Shown: positions 10,249 through 19,583 of the stretch, one piece after another
How positions within the stretch are numbered: the stretch's first letter is position 1
How the letters are laid out: every line of letters starts with the position of its first letter
NCBI RefSeq assembly: GCF_012911015.1
Contig: NZ_WVVV01000001.1
Coordinates: 434,001 to 498,000 of the forward strand
Direction: 5' to 3'
Length of the DNA: 64,000 nucleotides
Source: Chelativorans sp. ZYF759
Lineage (GTDB): Bacteria > Pseudomonadota > Alphaproteobacteria > Rhizobiales > Rhizobiaceae
Made by a program: the position numbers and the translations under genes
Notes under the pieces: generated by a model
Told to the model about the DNA's origin: nothing
Database searches by the model: none
Seen by the model: the letters and a program-made list of their open reading frames with translations, nothing else

Positions 10249-11424
10249 TCAGGCGGCTTGCTGCAGCGCCGCCTTACGGGTGGCGAAAGCCCAATCCAGC
10301 CAGGGCATCAGCGCTGCCAGATCGGACGTATCGACCGTCCCGCCTGTCCAGATGCGAAGACCGGGGGGCGCGTCGCGATAGGCCCCGATGTCGAGCGCGA
10401 CGCCCTCCTTGTCGAGCAGCGAGACCAGCCCCTTTGCAAAGGCGGCCTGGGCCTCGGCATCGAGAGCCGCAATATCCGGATCGACGAAGGAAAGGCACAC
10501 CGACGTGTTCGAACGGGTCTCCGGCGCCCTGGCGAGATGCCCCAGCCAGGGGCTGTTGGCGACGAATTCGTCAATCACCGCGAAATTGGCGTCCGCGCGT
10601 GCGATCAACGCGTCCAGGCCGCCAATGGAGTCGGCCCAGCGAAGCGCATCGAGATAGTCCTCGACCGCGAGCATGGACGGCGTGTTGATCGTTTCGCCGG
10701 AAAAGATGCCCTCGATCAGCTTGCCGCCCTTGGTCATCCGAAAGATTTTCGGCAGGGGCCAACCAGGCACATGGTTTTCGAGCCGTTCCACGGCGCGCGG
10801 CGACAGGATGATCATGCCGTGTGCGGCCTCGCCACCCAGCACTTTCTGCCAGGAAAAGGTCACGACATCCAGCTTGTCGAAATCGAGACGCTGGGCAAAG
10901 GCGGCCGAGGTGGCGTCGCAGATGGTCAGGCCGGCCCGGTCGGCGGCGATGAAATCGGCATTCGGCACGCGCACGCCCGAAGTGGTGCCATTCCAGGTGA
11001 ACACCACGTCGCGGTCGCAGTCGACCTGGGCCAGATCCGGCAATTCGCCGTAGTCAGCCTCGATGCGCCGCACGTCGGTCAGCTTCAGCTGCTTGAGAAC
11101 GTCGGTCACCCAGCCGGCACCGAACGATTCCCAGGCCAGCATGTCGACGCCGCGCGCGCCAAGCATGGACCACATGGCCATTTCGACCGCGCCGGTGTCG
11201 GAGGCCGGGACGATACCAATTCGGTGGGTGTCGGGTACTTGGAGGACCTTGCGTGTAAGCTCGATCGCCTCGGCAAGTTTCGCCTTGCCGGGCTTGGCCC
11301 GGTGCGAGCGACCGAGAGAGGCATCGCCGAGCGCTTCGAGCGACCAGCCGGGGCGCTTGACGCAAGGTCCAGATGAAAAGCGGGGATCGGCCGGGCGCAT
11401 TGCCGGCATGGGGAGAGTCGTCAT
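10249..11424 (-). CDS. serC: Phosphoserine aminotransferase SerC
   Basis: SerC is the PLP enzyme converting 3-phosphohydroxypyruvate plus glutamate to phosphoserine; it also serves pyridoxine synthesis. The 391-residue sequence carries the PLP-lysine motif [14 protein letters not shown] and the conserved [14 protein letters not shown] and [10 protein letters not shown] stretches. It belongs to the alphaproteobacterial SerC subgroup (opening with [17 protein letters not shown]). It is the first gene of a serC-serA unit and is preceded by a leader with two adjacent hairpins, the second of which contains its Shine-Dalgarno sequence. Confidence 0.97.
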   Translation of the reverse strand: MTTLPMPAMRPADPRFSSGPCVKRPGWSLEALGDASLGRSHRAKPGKAKLAEAIELTRKVLQVPDTHRIGIVPASDTGAVEMAMWSMLGARGVDMLAWESFGAGWVTDVLKQLKLTDVRRIEADYGELPDLAQVDCDRDVVFTWNGTTSGVRVPNADFIAADRAGLTICDATSAAFAQRLDFDKLDVVTFSWQKVLGGEAAHGMIILSPRAVERLENHVPGWPLPKIFRMTKGGKLIEGIFSGETINTPSMLAVEDYLDALRWADSIGGLDALIARADANFAVIDEFVANSPWLGHLARAPETRSNTSVCLSFVDPDIAALDAEAQAAFAKGLVSLLDKEGVALDIGAYRDAPPGLRIWTGGTVDTSDLAALMPWLDWAFATRKAALQQAA

Positions 11425-11470
11425 CGTGGTCTATCCTTCCAGATAGTAAGCCCCTCGTTGGGGAGGGGTG
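11425..11470 (-). promoter_or_regulatory. Candidate serC-type leader RNA
   Basis: Directly before serC the minus-strand transcript can form two adjacent hairpins: CCCCTC/GAGGGG with a six-base loop (11451-11468), then CTATC/GATAG (11431-11446), whose loop and 3' arm hold the SD-like GGAAGGA. A cis-regulatory 'serC motif' of paired hairpins upstream of serC has been proposed in alphaproteobacteria; I match it from memory by location and architecture, not by covariance search. It would let RNA folding control translation of serC. Confidence 0.55.
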
Positions 11471-11546
11471 TCCCACGGACGGCGATATCCCAACTTGTCG
11501 CGGCGCGCAAGCGGGCACGTTGGGCGAGCAGCTGGGGTGATACAAA

Positions 11547-11572
11547 AAGGGCGAGGCCGAAGCCCCGCCCTT
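11547..11572 (-). terminator. Rho-independent terminator of the first outer-membrane gene
   Basis: On the minus strand an 11-pair stem (one mismatch) AAGGGCGGGGC/GCCTCGCCCTT with a TTCG loop is followed by TTTTTG. It lies about 25 bases beyond the stop of the beta-barrel gene that ends at 11596. Confidence 0.85.
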
Positions 11573-11595
11573 AAAAGCGATGCTCGAAGGGATGC

Positions 11596-12264
11596 CTACC
11601 AGAGTTCGTAACGCAGGCCCGCGCGGATCTGGTGATGCGCGATACCGCGGCGTTCCTGGCCTGCCGCGTAGTCGAAGCGGCGCAGATTGGGCGCGCTCAG
11701 ATATTGGTAGCCAAGGTCAAGCGAGGCGTTATCCGTCATGCGGTAGGCGACGCCGGCATTCAGCGTGTAGGCAAGACCGGTCTGGTTGTAGCCGAAGCCC
11801 GGCTCGCCGTTGATGCCTGCGTCAAAGCGGGTGCGCGCGTGCGCCACGCCCACGCCGGCACCCACATAGGGCGTGATTCCCACCACGGTGCCGAGATCGA
11901 CATAGGCATTTGCCATGCCGGTCCATAGCGCGTGATCGCCCGAGAGGCCGGCATTTCTGTAGCGGTCATATCCGGCATAATTGATGGTGGTATCGAGACG
12001 CAGGAAGTCGGTGAACTGATAACCGAAGCCCAGACCGCCGCCGAAACGATTGTGACCCGTTCCGGGAGCAACCTGATAGGTTGGGCGGCTCAGATTGTAG
12101 GTTACGTCGCCGCGCAGGTACCAGCCGGTGCCGACCTCGACGGGAACGTAGTCCGGCATCTTCTCCACGAAGATGGGGGGATCGTAGTTGAAGTCAGCCG
12201 ACAGGGCGGGGAAAGCCGTGGCCAGAAAGGCGGCCGTCGCCGCGATTGCGATGTTGGATTTCAT
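11596..12264 (-). CDS. Outer-membrane beta-barrel protein, Omp25/Omp31-like
   Basis: The 222-residue product has a clear signal peptide (MKSNIAIAATAAFLATAFPALSA), then an AADF/YDPP-type lead-in and an eight-strand beta-barrel of the Omp25/OmpA-like rhizobial surface-protein family (GWYLRGDVTYNLS, FGGGLGFGYQF, YVGAGVGVAHA), ending in an aromatic C-terminal residue (RYELW), as outer-membrane insertion signals do. It should sit in the outer membrane as a structural or porin-like protein. A second paralogue lies just upstream on the same strand. A CtrA-type TTAA-N7-TTAA box precedes it. The exact subfamily name is not certain. Confidence 0.9.
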   Translation of the reverse strand: MKSNIAIAATAAFLATAFPALSADFNYDPPIFVEKMPDYVPVEVGTGWYLRGDVTYNLSRPTYQVAPGTGHNRFGGGLGFGYQFTDFLRLDTTINYAGYDRYRNAGLSGDHALWTGMANAYVDLGTVVGITPYVGAGVGVAHARTRFDAGINGEPGFGYNQTGLAYTLNAGVAYRMTDNASLDLGYQYLSAPNLRRFDYAAGQERRGIAHHQIRAGLRYELW

Positions 12265-12318
12265 GTTTCGAGCTCCGCAGCAGGCAACGACACTCTCGCC
12301 GCCCTTTCGAAGCCATTG

Positions 12319-12346
12319 TTAACCATAGTGGTTAAGTGCTCGTTAA
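12319..12346. promoter_or_regulatory. Candidate CtrA box upstream of first outer-membrane gene
   Basis: Three TTAA words are spaced TTAA-N9-TTAA-N7-TTAA. The N7 pair (12332-12346) is a perfect match to the TTAA-N7-TTAA consensus of the cell-cycle regulator CtrA, and the N9 pair is a perfect inverted repeat TTAACCA-tag-TGGTTAA. The cluster lies 55-82 bases before the start codon. CtrA control of outer-membrane proteins is known in Brucella; binding here is inferred. Confidence 0.6.
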
Positions 12347-12390
12347 GCCTAACGGTTTCTCTCCCATCAAGGTCTGGAGGGCCAAGAAAA

Positions 12391-12413
12391 AAGCCCGGCC
12401 TGGGGCCGGGCTT
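12391..12413 (-). terminator. Rho-independent terminator of the second outer-membrane gene
   Basis: A perfect 10-pair stem AAGCCCGGCC/GGCCGGGCTT with a three-base loop is followed on the minus strand by TTTTTTCTT. It lies just past the stop of the beta-barrel gene ending at 12443 and isolates the two paralogues transcriptionally. Confidence 0.9.
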
Positions 12414-12442
12414 CCTGCTCGCGCGTCAATCTCGAAAGAAGA

Positions 12443-13252
12443 TCAGTTGAACCGGTAGCGCAGGCCGACCTTGATGTCGTGCGAGTAGAGGTTCCGGAAG
12501 ACGAAGGGATCGTTCGGGAAGTCCGGATCCGCCGGCGTGACCGCGCCGGTTCTGCCATTGCCCAGATGGGTGAAGCTGTAGCCGATGTCGAGCGTGGCCT
12601 GGTCGGTCAGGTCCACGCCAAGGCCTGCATGCAACGCCCAGGCGAGCTGCCACTGAGAATGGTTGGCCGCCGTATTCACGATGTCGTCGTTCGGGGCATA
12701 GTCGCGAAAGCCCGAGATCGTGTTGCGGCTGGTACCGATACCGGCGCCGACATAGGGCGTCATGCCATAATAGGTGCCGAGATCGGCATAGGCATTCGCC
12801 AGGAACAGCAGCTCCGACTTGCGGGCCGTGTAGTGATTGGTCACCGGATCGGCCGGATCGCCACCCCGGTTCCAGCGGTCGAGCGCCGAAAAGCGCGAAT
12901 CGTGCCGGTACTCGACCGTCACGTCGCCGCGCAACCACTGGTTGATCTCGTAACCGACACCACCGCCGATAAGACCCGAAGAACCGAACCGGCCACGATC
13001 GACCCAGGTGAAGTCGGAGCCAGGAAAATTGACGACGTCCTGTATGGAGTTCGAATCGAGCCCGCGATAGCGCTGGTTCGTCAGTCCGACATAGCCGCGC
13101 AGGTACCAACCACCATGGCTGACCGGCACCGGTACCGGGGGCTCGTATTTGTAGACCGGCGGATCGTAGATGATATCGGCCGCGTTGGCCGGCATCGCGG
13201 CCACCGAGAGAAGTACGGCACCCGCAAGTGCCGGTATGAAATTGCTGTGCAT
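12443..13252 (-). CDS. Outer-membrane beta-barrel protein, Omp25/Omp31-like (paralogue)
   Basis: A second, longer beta-barrel protein of 269 residues. The signal peptide is MHSNFIPALAGAVLLSVAAM...ANA, followed by AADIIYDPPVYKYEPP, barrel strands such as GGWYLRGYVGLTNQRY, GGGVGYEINQWLRGDVTVEY and TPYVGAGIGTSRNT, and a C-terminal strand ending LRYRFN. The start at 13252 is chosen because AAGGAATGGG lies just upstream and the product then begins directly with the signal peptide; the frame stays open to 13327 without support. It shares domain plan with the gene ending at 11596 but carries longer loop regions. Likely an outer-membrane structural or porin-like protein. Confidence 0.9.
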   Translation of the reverse strand: MHSNFIPALAGAVLLSVAAMPANAADIIYDPPVYKYEPPVPVPVSHGGWYLRGYVGLTNQRYRGLDSNSIQDVVNFPGSDFTWVDRGRFGSSGLIGGGVGYEINQWLRGDVTVEYRHDSRFSALDRWNRGGDPADPVTNHYTARKSELLFLANAYADLGTYYGMTPYVGAGIGTSRNTISGFRDYAPNDDIVNTAANHSQWQLAWALHAGLGVDLTDQATLDIGYSFTHLGNGRTGAVTPADPDFPNDPFVFRNLYSHDIKVGLRYRFN

Positions 13253-13332
13253 GACCCATTCCTTCGAGACAGGCGTGTGGCCTTTCATGTCCGAACCGCC
13301 GGACAACCCTCGTGCAGAATGGATCAAAAAAG

Positions 13333-13360
13333 TTAAGTCCTGCTTAACCTTGAATCTTAA
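13333..13360. promoter_or_regulatory. Candidate CtrA box upstream of second outer-membrane gene
   Basis: TTAA words spaced N7 then N9 (plus-strand order) form TTAAGTCCTGCTTAA at 13333-13347, a perfect TTAA-N7-TTAA CtrA consensus, with a third TTAA at 13357. The arrangement mirrors that before the other beta-barrel gene. It is 81-108 bases upstream of the start codon. Confidence 0.6.
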
Positions 13361-13446
13361 CCACGGCGACTTCGCTTTGCTTAAGACAAAGTAACCACAC
13401 GCCGTACCGGGCGCGGGCGATCACCTTGGCGGCGTCACGGCGAGCT

Positions 13447-13635
13447 TCAGAAGTCGGTCGCGATGCCTTTGACTTCCCAATCCCCGAATCGCGCCGGATC
13501 GGGCCCGTTCCTGCCCCCGATTTCCGGCGGTTTCTGCTCCCCCGTGCTTTCGGCTTGCGCGCGTCGCGCCTCGGCTTCGGCAAGCGCTCTGCGGGCAGCG
13601 GGGGCAAGTTCCTTCTTCGCTGTGGGTTCGTTCAT
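13447..13635 (-). CDS. DUF1674 / SDHAF4-like small protein
   Basis: A 62-residue protein with an Ala/Arg/Glu-rich helical N-terminus and the C-terminal signature GPDPARFGDWEVKGIATDF that defines DUF1674. The eukaryotic member SDHAF4 assists succinate dehydrogenase flavoprotein maturation, so a role in complex II assembly is plausible by family knowledge. It has an AGGA just before the ATG. It is divergent from htpX and close to rsmB, a neighbourhood I recall as common in Rhizobiales. Confidence 0.88.
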   Translation of the reverse strand: MNEPTAKKELAPAARRALAEAEARRAQAESTGEQKPPEIGGRNGPDPARFGDWEVKGIATDF

Positions 13636-13760
13636 CTTTCCTCACTTATCCATGGCCGCCGGGAGCCGCCTGGAGATATTGAAACCGCAAGGGCTGGTGC
13701 CCATCATATAGAACGATCAAGCAGGGTGCGAACCCCTGAGCCGAACCGGAAAGAACCACC

Positions 13761-14669
13761 ATGAACCTCGTCCGCACCGCAATGCTGCTTGCCTTCATGA
13801 CCGCGCTCTTCATGGGCGTGGGCTACCTCATCGGCGGCGAGAGCGGCATGCTTATCGCGCTGGTGATCGCGGCCGGCATGAACCTGTTCAGCTATTGGAA
13901 TTCCGACAAGATGGTGCTGCGCATGCACAACGCGCGTGAAGTCGATGAACGTTCCGCGCCCGAATTCTACCGCATGGTGCGCGATCTGGCGGCCCGCGCA
14001 CAACTGCCCATGCCCAAGGTCTACATCATTGAAGAGGCGCAGCCCAACGCCTTCGCGACCGGGCGCAACCCGCAGAACGCCGCGGTGGCGGCGACCACGG
14101 GCCTGTTGCGCAGCCTGACCCCGGAAGAAGTCGCCGCCGTCATGGCCCATGAACTGGCCCATGTGCAGAACCGCGATACGCTGATCATGACCATTACCGC
14201 GACGCTCGCGGGCGCCATCGCCATGCTCGGCAATTTCGCGCTGTTCTTCCGCGGCGGCAACAACAACAATCCCCTGGGCATGATCGGCGTGCTGGTCGCG
14301 ATGATTGTCGCCCCCTTCGCCGCGATGCTCGTGCAGATGGCAATCAGCCGCACCCGCGAATATTCGGCCGACCGGCGCGGCGCCGAGATCTGCGGCAATC
14401 CGCTGTGGCTTGCTTCGGCCCTGCGCAAGATCGCCAGCTCCGCAGGTCGTATCCGCAACGCCCGTGCCGAGGACAACCCGGCCACGGCGCACATGTTCAT
14501 CATCAACCCTCTGTCGGGCGAGCGCATGGACGGTCTGTTCTCGACCCACCCGAACACCGAGAACCGGATCGCCGCGCTCGAGGGCATGGCGGGTGCCACC
14601 GCGCGCGGGGCCGGGTCTTCCGCCGGTCCCTGGGGTAGCGCGTCAAGCTCGAGGGGACCCTGGTCGTGA
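13761..14669 (+). CDS. htpX: Membrane zinc metalloprotease HtpX
   Basis: HtpX is an inner-membrane M48 protease involved in membrane-protein quality control under heat or envelope stress. The 302-residue sequence has two N-terminal membrane segments, the catalytic zinc motif HELAH (after VAAVMA), two more membrane segments around residues 150-200, the third zinc-ligand Glu in the [14 protein letters not shown] motif, and the [13 protein letters not shown] end typical of the family. The short Gly/Ser-rich C-terminal tail is variable. Its stop overlaps the GTG start of rsmB (GTGA), indicating translational coupling. Confidence 0.96.
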   Translation: MNLVRTAMLLAFMTALFMGVGYLIGGESGMLIALVIAAGMNLFSYWNSDKMVLRMHNAREVDERSAPEFYRMVRDLAARAQLPMPKVYIIEEAQPNAFATGRNPQNAAVAATTGLLRSLTPEEVAAVMAHELAHVQNRDTLIMTITATLAGAIAMLGNFALFFRGGNNNNPLGMIGVLVAMIVAPFAAMLVQMAISRTREYSADRRGAEICGNPLWLASALRKIASSAGRIRNARAEDNPATAHMFIINPLSGERMDGLFSTHPNTENRIAALEGMAGATARGAGSSAGPWGSASSSRGPWS

Positions 14670-16060
14670 GGCCCGCCCGCCAGGGCAAGCCCGCACGATC
14701 GCGTCCGCCTGCCGATCGCCACGGGGCGGCCCTCGGCGAGGAGAAGGCTGGACTTCCCGCCCGGATGGCGGCAGCGAAGCTTCTTGCCGCCGTCGTCGAC
14801 AAACATGCGCCGCTCGATGGCCTGACCGACGCGCAGGGCGGCAACCCCAGCTATCTCGCTCTCGATGATCGCGATCGGCTTCTGGTGCGGGCGATCCTCA
14901 ATTCCGCCCTGCGTCACCGTCGCACGATCGAGGCCCTGATCTCTGCCCGGCTCCAGCGGCCGCTGCCGGCCGGGGCGCAGTCGCTCGGCCATCTCCTCCA
15001 TGTCGGGGCGGCGCAGATACTCTTTCTCGACGTGCCCGACAGCGCGGCGGTGGATCTTGCCGTGAGCCACGCCCATGCGGATCCCCGCACGGCGCGCTTC
15101 GCGGGTCTCGTGAATGGCGTGCTGCGTGAAATCGTGCGGCGCAAGGAACGCGCCCTGCCGGCGGCGTTGGCGGCGAGCCGGGACGCACCCGACTGGCTGA
15201 TCGCGCGGCTGGAAGAGACCTATGGCGAAGCCGAGACCATAGCCATCCTGGCGGCGCACCGCCACGAGCCAGCGATCGACTTCACCGTGCGCGCCGACGC
15301 GGCCGGCTGGGCCGAAAAGCTTGGCGGGGTAGTACTTCCGACCGGGTCCGTACGGGTGGCGCGCCTGGCGGCGCCGGTTCCAGCTCTTCCCGGTTATGAT
15401 GAAGGCGCCTGGTGGGTCCAGGACGTGGCCGCCAGCCTGCCGGCACGACTGTTCGGCGATATCGCGGGGCTCCGCGTCGCGGATCTCTGTGCCGCGCCGG
15501 GGGGAAAGACCGCGCAGCTCGCCGTCGCGGGTGCAAGGGTCATTGCGGTGGAGAAATCCGCCTCGCGCGCGCGCCGCCTCGAGACCAATCTCCAGAGGAT
15601 CGGCGTGGATGTCGAGATCAGGATCACCGATCTTTTCGACATGGATCCCGCCGAAGCCTTCGACGCGGTGTTGCTCGATGCACCCTGCTCCTCTACCGGA
15701 ACGATCCGGCGCCATCCCGACGTGGCGTGGACCAAGACGCCGGAAGACATCGTCAAGCTCGCCGAGCTGCAGTACCGGATGGCCGTTTTCGCCATGCGCC
15801 TGGTGCGGCCAGGTGGCCTGATGGTCTTCTCCAACTGCTCGCTCGATCCTCTTGAGGGCGAGACAGTCGCAAGGCGGTTGATCGCTGAGGTCGAAGACTG
15901 CTTGCCGGCGCCGCTTTCGGCCGGTGAACTGCCCGAGCTGGAGCCTTTCATAAGCCCGGAGGGCCACCTGCGCACCACACCCGCAGGGCTTGCGCTGGAC
16001 GATCCCCGCCTGTCGGGCATGGATGGTTTTTTTGCCGCCCGCTTCCGGCGCCGGGCATGA
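14666..16060 (+). CDS. rsmB: 16S rRNA cytosine-C5 methyltransferase RsmB family
   Basis: This Sun/NOL1/NOP2-family enzyme methylates a cytosine in 16S rRNA (C967 in E. coli RsmB). The 464-residue protein has a basic N-terminal tail, a NusB-like RNA-binding domain (about residues 30-150), then the SAM domain with [14 protein letters not shown] and the catalytic-cysteine motifs [16 protein letters not shown] and [11 protein letters not shown]. The start is a GTG overlapping the htpX stop. It is followed by a heparinase-family gene and purH, an order I recall from other Rhizobiales. Confidence 0.93.
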   Translation: MRPARQGKPARSRPPADRHGAALGEEKAGLPARMAAAKLLAAVVDKHAPLDGLTDAQGGNPSYLALDDRDRLLVRAILNSALRHRRTIEALISARLQRPLPAGAQSLGHLLHVGAAQILFLDVPDSAAVDLAVSHAHADPRTARFAGLVNGVLREIVRRKERALPAALAASRDAPDWLIARLEETYGEAETIAILAAHRHEPAIDFTVRADAAGWAEKLGGVVLPTGSVRVARLAAPVPALPGYDEGAWWVQDVAASLPARLFGDIAGLRVADLCAAPGGKTAQLAVAGARVIAVEKSASRARRLETNLQRIGVDVEIRITDLFDMDPAEAFDAVLLDAPCSSTGTIRRHPDVAWTKTPEDIVKLAELQYRMAVFAMRLVRPGGLMVFSNCSLDPLEGETVARRLIAEVEDCLPAPLSAGELPELEPFISPEGHLRTTPAGLALDDPRLSGMDGFFAARFRRRA

Positions 16061-16138
16061 GTCGCAGTTTGCGCCTTCGCACAACCTCTTGAATCGTCTA
16101 GACTCTGTGAACAGGGACGGCATCGCTCGGGACGGTGC

Positions 16139-16147
16139 GGAGGGAAG
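16139..16147 (+). promoter_or_regulatory. Ribosome-binding site deciding a TTG start
   Basis: GGAGGGAAG lies eight bases (from GGAGGG) before the TTG at 16153. It overlaps the alternative upstream GTG region (16135), so that GTG is unlikely to be the start of the heparinase-family gene. Confidence 0.65.
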
Positions 16148-16152
16148 TCGGC

Positions 16153-17856
16153 TTGGCGCTGATCGGGACGGATATCGGCAATAAATCGGCATTGGTCGCC
16201 ACCGAGCTGTGGCGACGGATGCGTCGACGCCTGCGCGCAGGCCCGATCTATCGCTGGCGCTTCAGTGGACGCACGCCCGACCGCGTCCTGATCGCGCCGC
16301 CCGATCTGCGGCTTGCGGATGCGCAGATCGCCATCGAGATCTATCACGCGCGCTACCCGCTCGAGGGCCATGTCGTCGACACGGGCGGCCATTCGCCCTT
16401 CCTGTTCGAGACGCCTAACGTCAAGTGGCAGGCAGCGCTGCACGGCTTTCGCTGGCTGCGTCACATGCGGGCCTCCGGCACCGAACTCGCGGCGGCCAAT
16501 GCGCGGGCCCTCGTCGCCGACTGGATGAACGTGAACGGGCGGCGCATTTCGGGCCTCGCCTGGGACCCGGATGTCACGGCGCGGCGCATCATCTCCTGGC
16601 TGCAACATTCAGCCGTCGTTCTGCAGGGCGCCGACTATTCCTTCTATCGCGCCTTTCTCAAGTCGCTGGCGCTGCAGATCCGCTATCTGAGGACCATGGC
16701 GCCGGAAATGCCGGATGGCGAGGCCCGGCTGAGGGCCAGGATAGCTCTATGCTTTGCAGCCCTCTCCCTGCCCGTCGCCCAGACCACGCTCAAGGGGGCG
16801 ACGCGCAATCTGGCGGCCGAGCTCGACCGCCAGATATTGCCCGATGGCGGCCATATCTCGCGCAATCCCGGCACCCTGATGGAACTGCTCGCCGATCTCG
16901 TGCCGTTGCGCTACACCTATTCGAACCAGGCCGAGAACCCGCCTGAGGCGCTCATCGGCGCGGTGGAGCGCATGCTTCCCGCGCTTCGTTTCTTTCGCCA
17001 CAGCGAGGGAACGCTCGCCCGTTTCAACGGCATGGGCCCGACCATCCACGACCGGGTGGCGGCCATTCTCCACCACGACGACACCGCCGGCGAACCGCTG
17101 CTCCATGCGCCCTATTCCGGCTACGAGCGCATGACGATGGCCAAGACCATCATCGTGGCCGATACCGGCACCGCGCCGCCGCGCGAGGTCTCGCACGACG
17201 CGCAGGCGGGCTGCCTCTCCTTCGAGATGTCCTCCGGCCGCCATCAGTTCATCGTGAATTGCGGCCTCGACAAGCGCGGGGCCGACGACTACCGCCCGCT
17301 CGCACGCGCCACCGCCGGCCATTCGACGGCGACCATCAACGATTCGTCCTCGGCCCGATTCCAGGTTTCGGCGCGATTGTCGCGCATCATCGGCTCGCCG
17401 ATCGTGGCCGGACCGTCTCAGGTGAAATGCGAACGTACCGACACGCGACAATCGCAGGGTTTCTTGGCCAGCCATGACGGCTACGTTTCCCGTTTCGGGT
17501 TGATCCACGAACGCGAATTATCGCTTGGCGGCGACGGTTCGGTCCTGCAGGGCGCCGACCGTTTCCTGCGGCCGGGCGGCGGCCCGGTCAGGTCAGGCTT
17601 GCGGGTGGATCTCAGGTTCCACATCCATCCCGATATCGGCATCTTCCGCGACCGCGCAGAAAAGCTCGTCATGGCCGCGCGTGACGGCGAGGCCTGGACC
17701 TTCGAATGCCGGGATGTGGCGGCGGAGGTCGAGGAATCGATCTTTTTCGCCGGGCTGGGCGGGCCAAAGCGTTCCTGCCAGATCGTGCTGAGCTTCGATC
17801 CGGTAGAGCTCCAGGAGGTCGAATGGCGGCTCGTGCGCAGCAGCGACCGCCGCTGA
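16153..17856 (+). CDS. Heparinase II/III family protein
   Basis: A 567-residue protein of the heparinase II/III-like group. The N-terminal half is an alpha-helical toroid region (ISGLAWDPDVTARRIISWLQ; GHISRNPGTLMELLADL) and the C-terminal half a beta-sheet region containing GRHQFIVNCG, ATAGHSTATINDSSSARF and FHIHPDIGI. Characterised family members are polysaccharide lyases, but no signal peptide is seen and the substrate of this conserved rhizobial type is unknown. The best start is TTG 16153 with a strong GGAGGG. It lies between rsmB and purH, and its constant position there suggests a housekeeping role, possibly in envelope polysaccharide. Confidence 0.88.
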   Translation: MALIGTDIGNKSALVATELWRRMRRRLRAGPIYRWRFSGRTPDRVLIAPPDLRLADAQIAIEIYHARYPLEGHVVDTGGHSPFLFETPNVKWQAALHGFRWLRHMRASGTELAAANARALVADWMNVNGRRISGLAWDPDVTARRIISWLQHSAVVLQGADYSFYRAFLKSLALQIRYLRTMAPEMPDGEARLRARIALCFAALSLPVAQTTLKGATRNLAAELDRQILPDGGHISRNPGTLMELLADLVPLRYTYSNQAENPPEALIGAVERMLPALRFFRHSEGTLARFNGMGPTIHDRVAAILHHDDTAGEPLLHAPYSGYERMTMAKTIIVADTGTAPPREVSHDAQAGCLSFEMSSGRHQFIVNCGLDKRGADDYRPLARATAGHSTATINDSSSARFQVSARLSRIIGSPIVAGPSQVKCERTDTRQSQGFLASHDGYVSRFGLIHERELSLGGDGSVLQGADRFLRPGGGPVRSGLRVDLRFHIHPDIGIFRDRAEKLVMAARDGEAWTFECRDVAAEVEESIFFAGLGGPKRSCQIVLSFDPVELQEVEWRLVRSSDRR

Positions 17857-17960
17857 CCTTCGCGCCACATCCCCATGGGTCATCCCGCGTTCCCAAGCCC
17901 CACCGTCTGTGCTAGTGCGCGGCCCAATCCCCCGCGCGCGGAAATCTCCCGGAGACCCCT

Positions 17961-19577
17961 ATGGCCATCGCCTCCAAGAACCATGCCGTTCCAGATCGTG
18001 TGGAAGTGCGCCGCGCGCTGCTTTCCGTCTCGGACAAATCGGGGTTGATCGAGCTGGCGCAGGGCCTCGCCGGCGCTGGCGTGGAGCTGGTCTCGACCGG
18101 GGGAACGGCCCGCGCCATCGCGGAGGCCGGGCTTGAGGTGCGCGACGTGTCTGACCTGACCGGCTTTCCCGAGATCATGGACGGGCGCGTCAAGACGCTG
18201 CACCCGGCGGTCCATGGCGGGCTGCTGGCCATCCGCGAGGATGCCGAACACCGGGACGCGATGGCCGCACATGGCATCGGGGCCATCGATCTCGCGGTCA
18301 TCAATCTCTATCCGTTCGAGGAAGTGCGTGCCGCCGGTCGCGATTACGCGACCACCGTCGAGAATATCGACATCGGGGGCCCGGCCATGATCCGCGCGGC
18401 GGCGAAGAACCACGCCTATGTCGGCGTGGTGGTCGATCCGGCGGATTACGGTGCGATCCTCGAGGCGCTGGCGGCGCATCAGGGCGCCCTGCCTTATGCC
18501 ATGCGCCAGCAGCTTGCCGCCAAGGCCTATGCCCGCACGGCGGCTTACGATGCCGCGATATCGGCCTGGTTCGCCGGCCATCTCGGCATCGAGTCCCCGC
18601 AGTGGCGCAGCTTCGCCGGCGAATTGCGGGAGAGCCTGCGCTATGGCGAGAACCCCCATCAGCGCGCGGGCTTCTACCTCACGGGCGAGGCGCGCGAGGG
18701 TGTCGCGACGGCCAGGCAGCTTCAAGGCAAACAACTTTCCTATAACAACATCAATGACACGGATGCGGCCTTCGAGCTGGTTTCGGAATTCGATCCTTCC
18801 CGCACCGCTGCGGTGGCGATCATCAAGCACGCCAATCCTTGCGGCGTGGCCGAAGCCTCCACGCTCGTCGAGGCCTATCGCAAGGCGCTCGCCTGTGATC
18901 CGGTGTCGGCCTTTGGCGGCATCATCGCCCTCAACCGGCCGCTCGACGCCGAGGCGGCCCGCGAGATCGTCGAACTGTTCACGGAGATCATCATCGCGCC
19001 CGGGGCCACGCGGGAAGCGGTCGAGATCGTCGCGGGCAAGAAGAACCTCCGCCTGCTCGTCACCGAGGGTCTTGCCGATCCCCGGTCGGGCGGCGCGCTG
19101 GTCAAGTCGGTCGCCGGTGGATTGCTGGTGCAGGACCGCGACTGCGCGGTGGTGGAGGATCTCGATCTCAAGGTGGTGACCAGGCGTGCGCCGAGCGAGG
19201 CGGAGATGGCGGATCTCACCTTTGCGTTCCGCGTGGCCAAGCACGTCAAGTCCAACGCCATCGTCTATGCGCGCGAAGGCGCTACGGTCGGTGTCGGCGC
19301 CGGGCAGATGAGCCGCGTGGATTCCGCGCGCATCGCGGCACGCAAGGCCGAGGATGCCGCGCTCGCCAGCGCGACGCGCGAACCGCTCACCAGGGGCTCG
19401 GTCGTGGCGTCCGATGCGTTCTTTCCGTTCGCCGATGGCCTGCTGTCAGCGATCGAAGCCGGGGCGACGGCTGTGATCCAACCTGGCGGTTCGATGCGCG
19501 ACGAGGAGGTGATCGCGGCTGCCGACGAACATGGCATCGCCATGGTCTTCACCGGGACGCGCCATTTCCGGCACTAG
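17961..19577 (+). CDS. purH: Bifunctional AICAR formyltransferase / IMP cyclohydrolase
   Basis: PurH carries out the last two steps of purine synthesis: formylation of AICAR and ring closure to IMP. The 538-residue protein has the N-terminal MGS-like cyclohydrolase domain ([42 protein letters not shown]) and the C-terminal transformylase domain ([14 protein letters not shown]; the KHANPCGVA catalytic motif; [13 protein letters not shown]), ending in the conserved [11 protein letters not shown]. It converges on the efflux gene with only six bases between the stops. Confidence 0.97.
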   Translation: MAIASKNHAVPDRVEVRRALLSVSDKSGLIELAQGLAGAGVELVSTGGTARAIAEAGLEVRDVSDLTGFPEIMDGRVKTLHPAVHGGLLAIREDAEHRDAMAAHGIGAIDLAVINLYPFEEVRAAGRDYATTVENIDIGGPAMIRAAAKNHAYVGVVVDPADYGAILEALAAHQGALPYAMRQQLAAKAYARTAAYDAAISAWFAGHLGIESPQWRSFAGELRESLRYGENPHQRAGFYLTGEAREGVATARQLQGKQLSYNNINDTDAAFELVSEFDPSRTAAVAIIKHANPCGVAEASTLVEAYRKALACDPVSAFGGIIALNRPLDAEAAREIVELFTEIIIAPGATREAVEIVAGKKNLRLLVTEGLADPRSGGALVKSVAGGLLVQDRDCAVVEDLDLKVVTRRAPSEAEMADLTFAFRVAKHVKSNAIVYAREGATVGVGAGQMSRVDSARIAARKAEDAALASATREPLTRGSVVASDAFFPFADGLLSAIEAGATAVIQPGGSMRDEEVIAAADEHGIAMVFTGTRHFRH

Positions 19578-19583
19578 CGGCGG

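Noticed and set aside
14021-16192. Long minus-strand open frame opposite htpX and rsmB
   Set aside because: Antisense shadow of strongly conserved genes; no motifs or plausible start.
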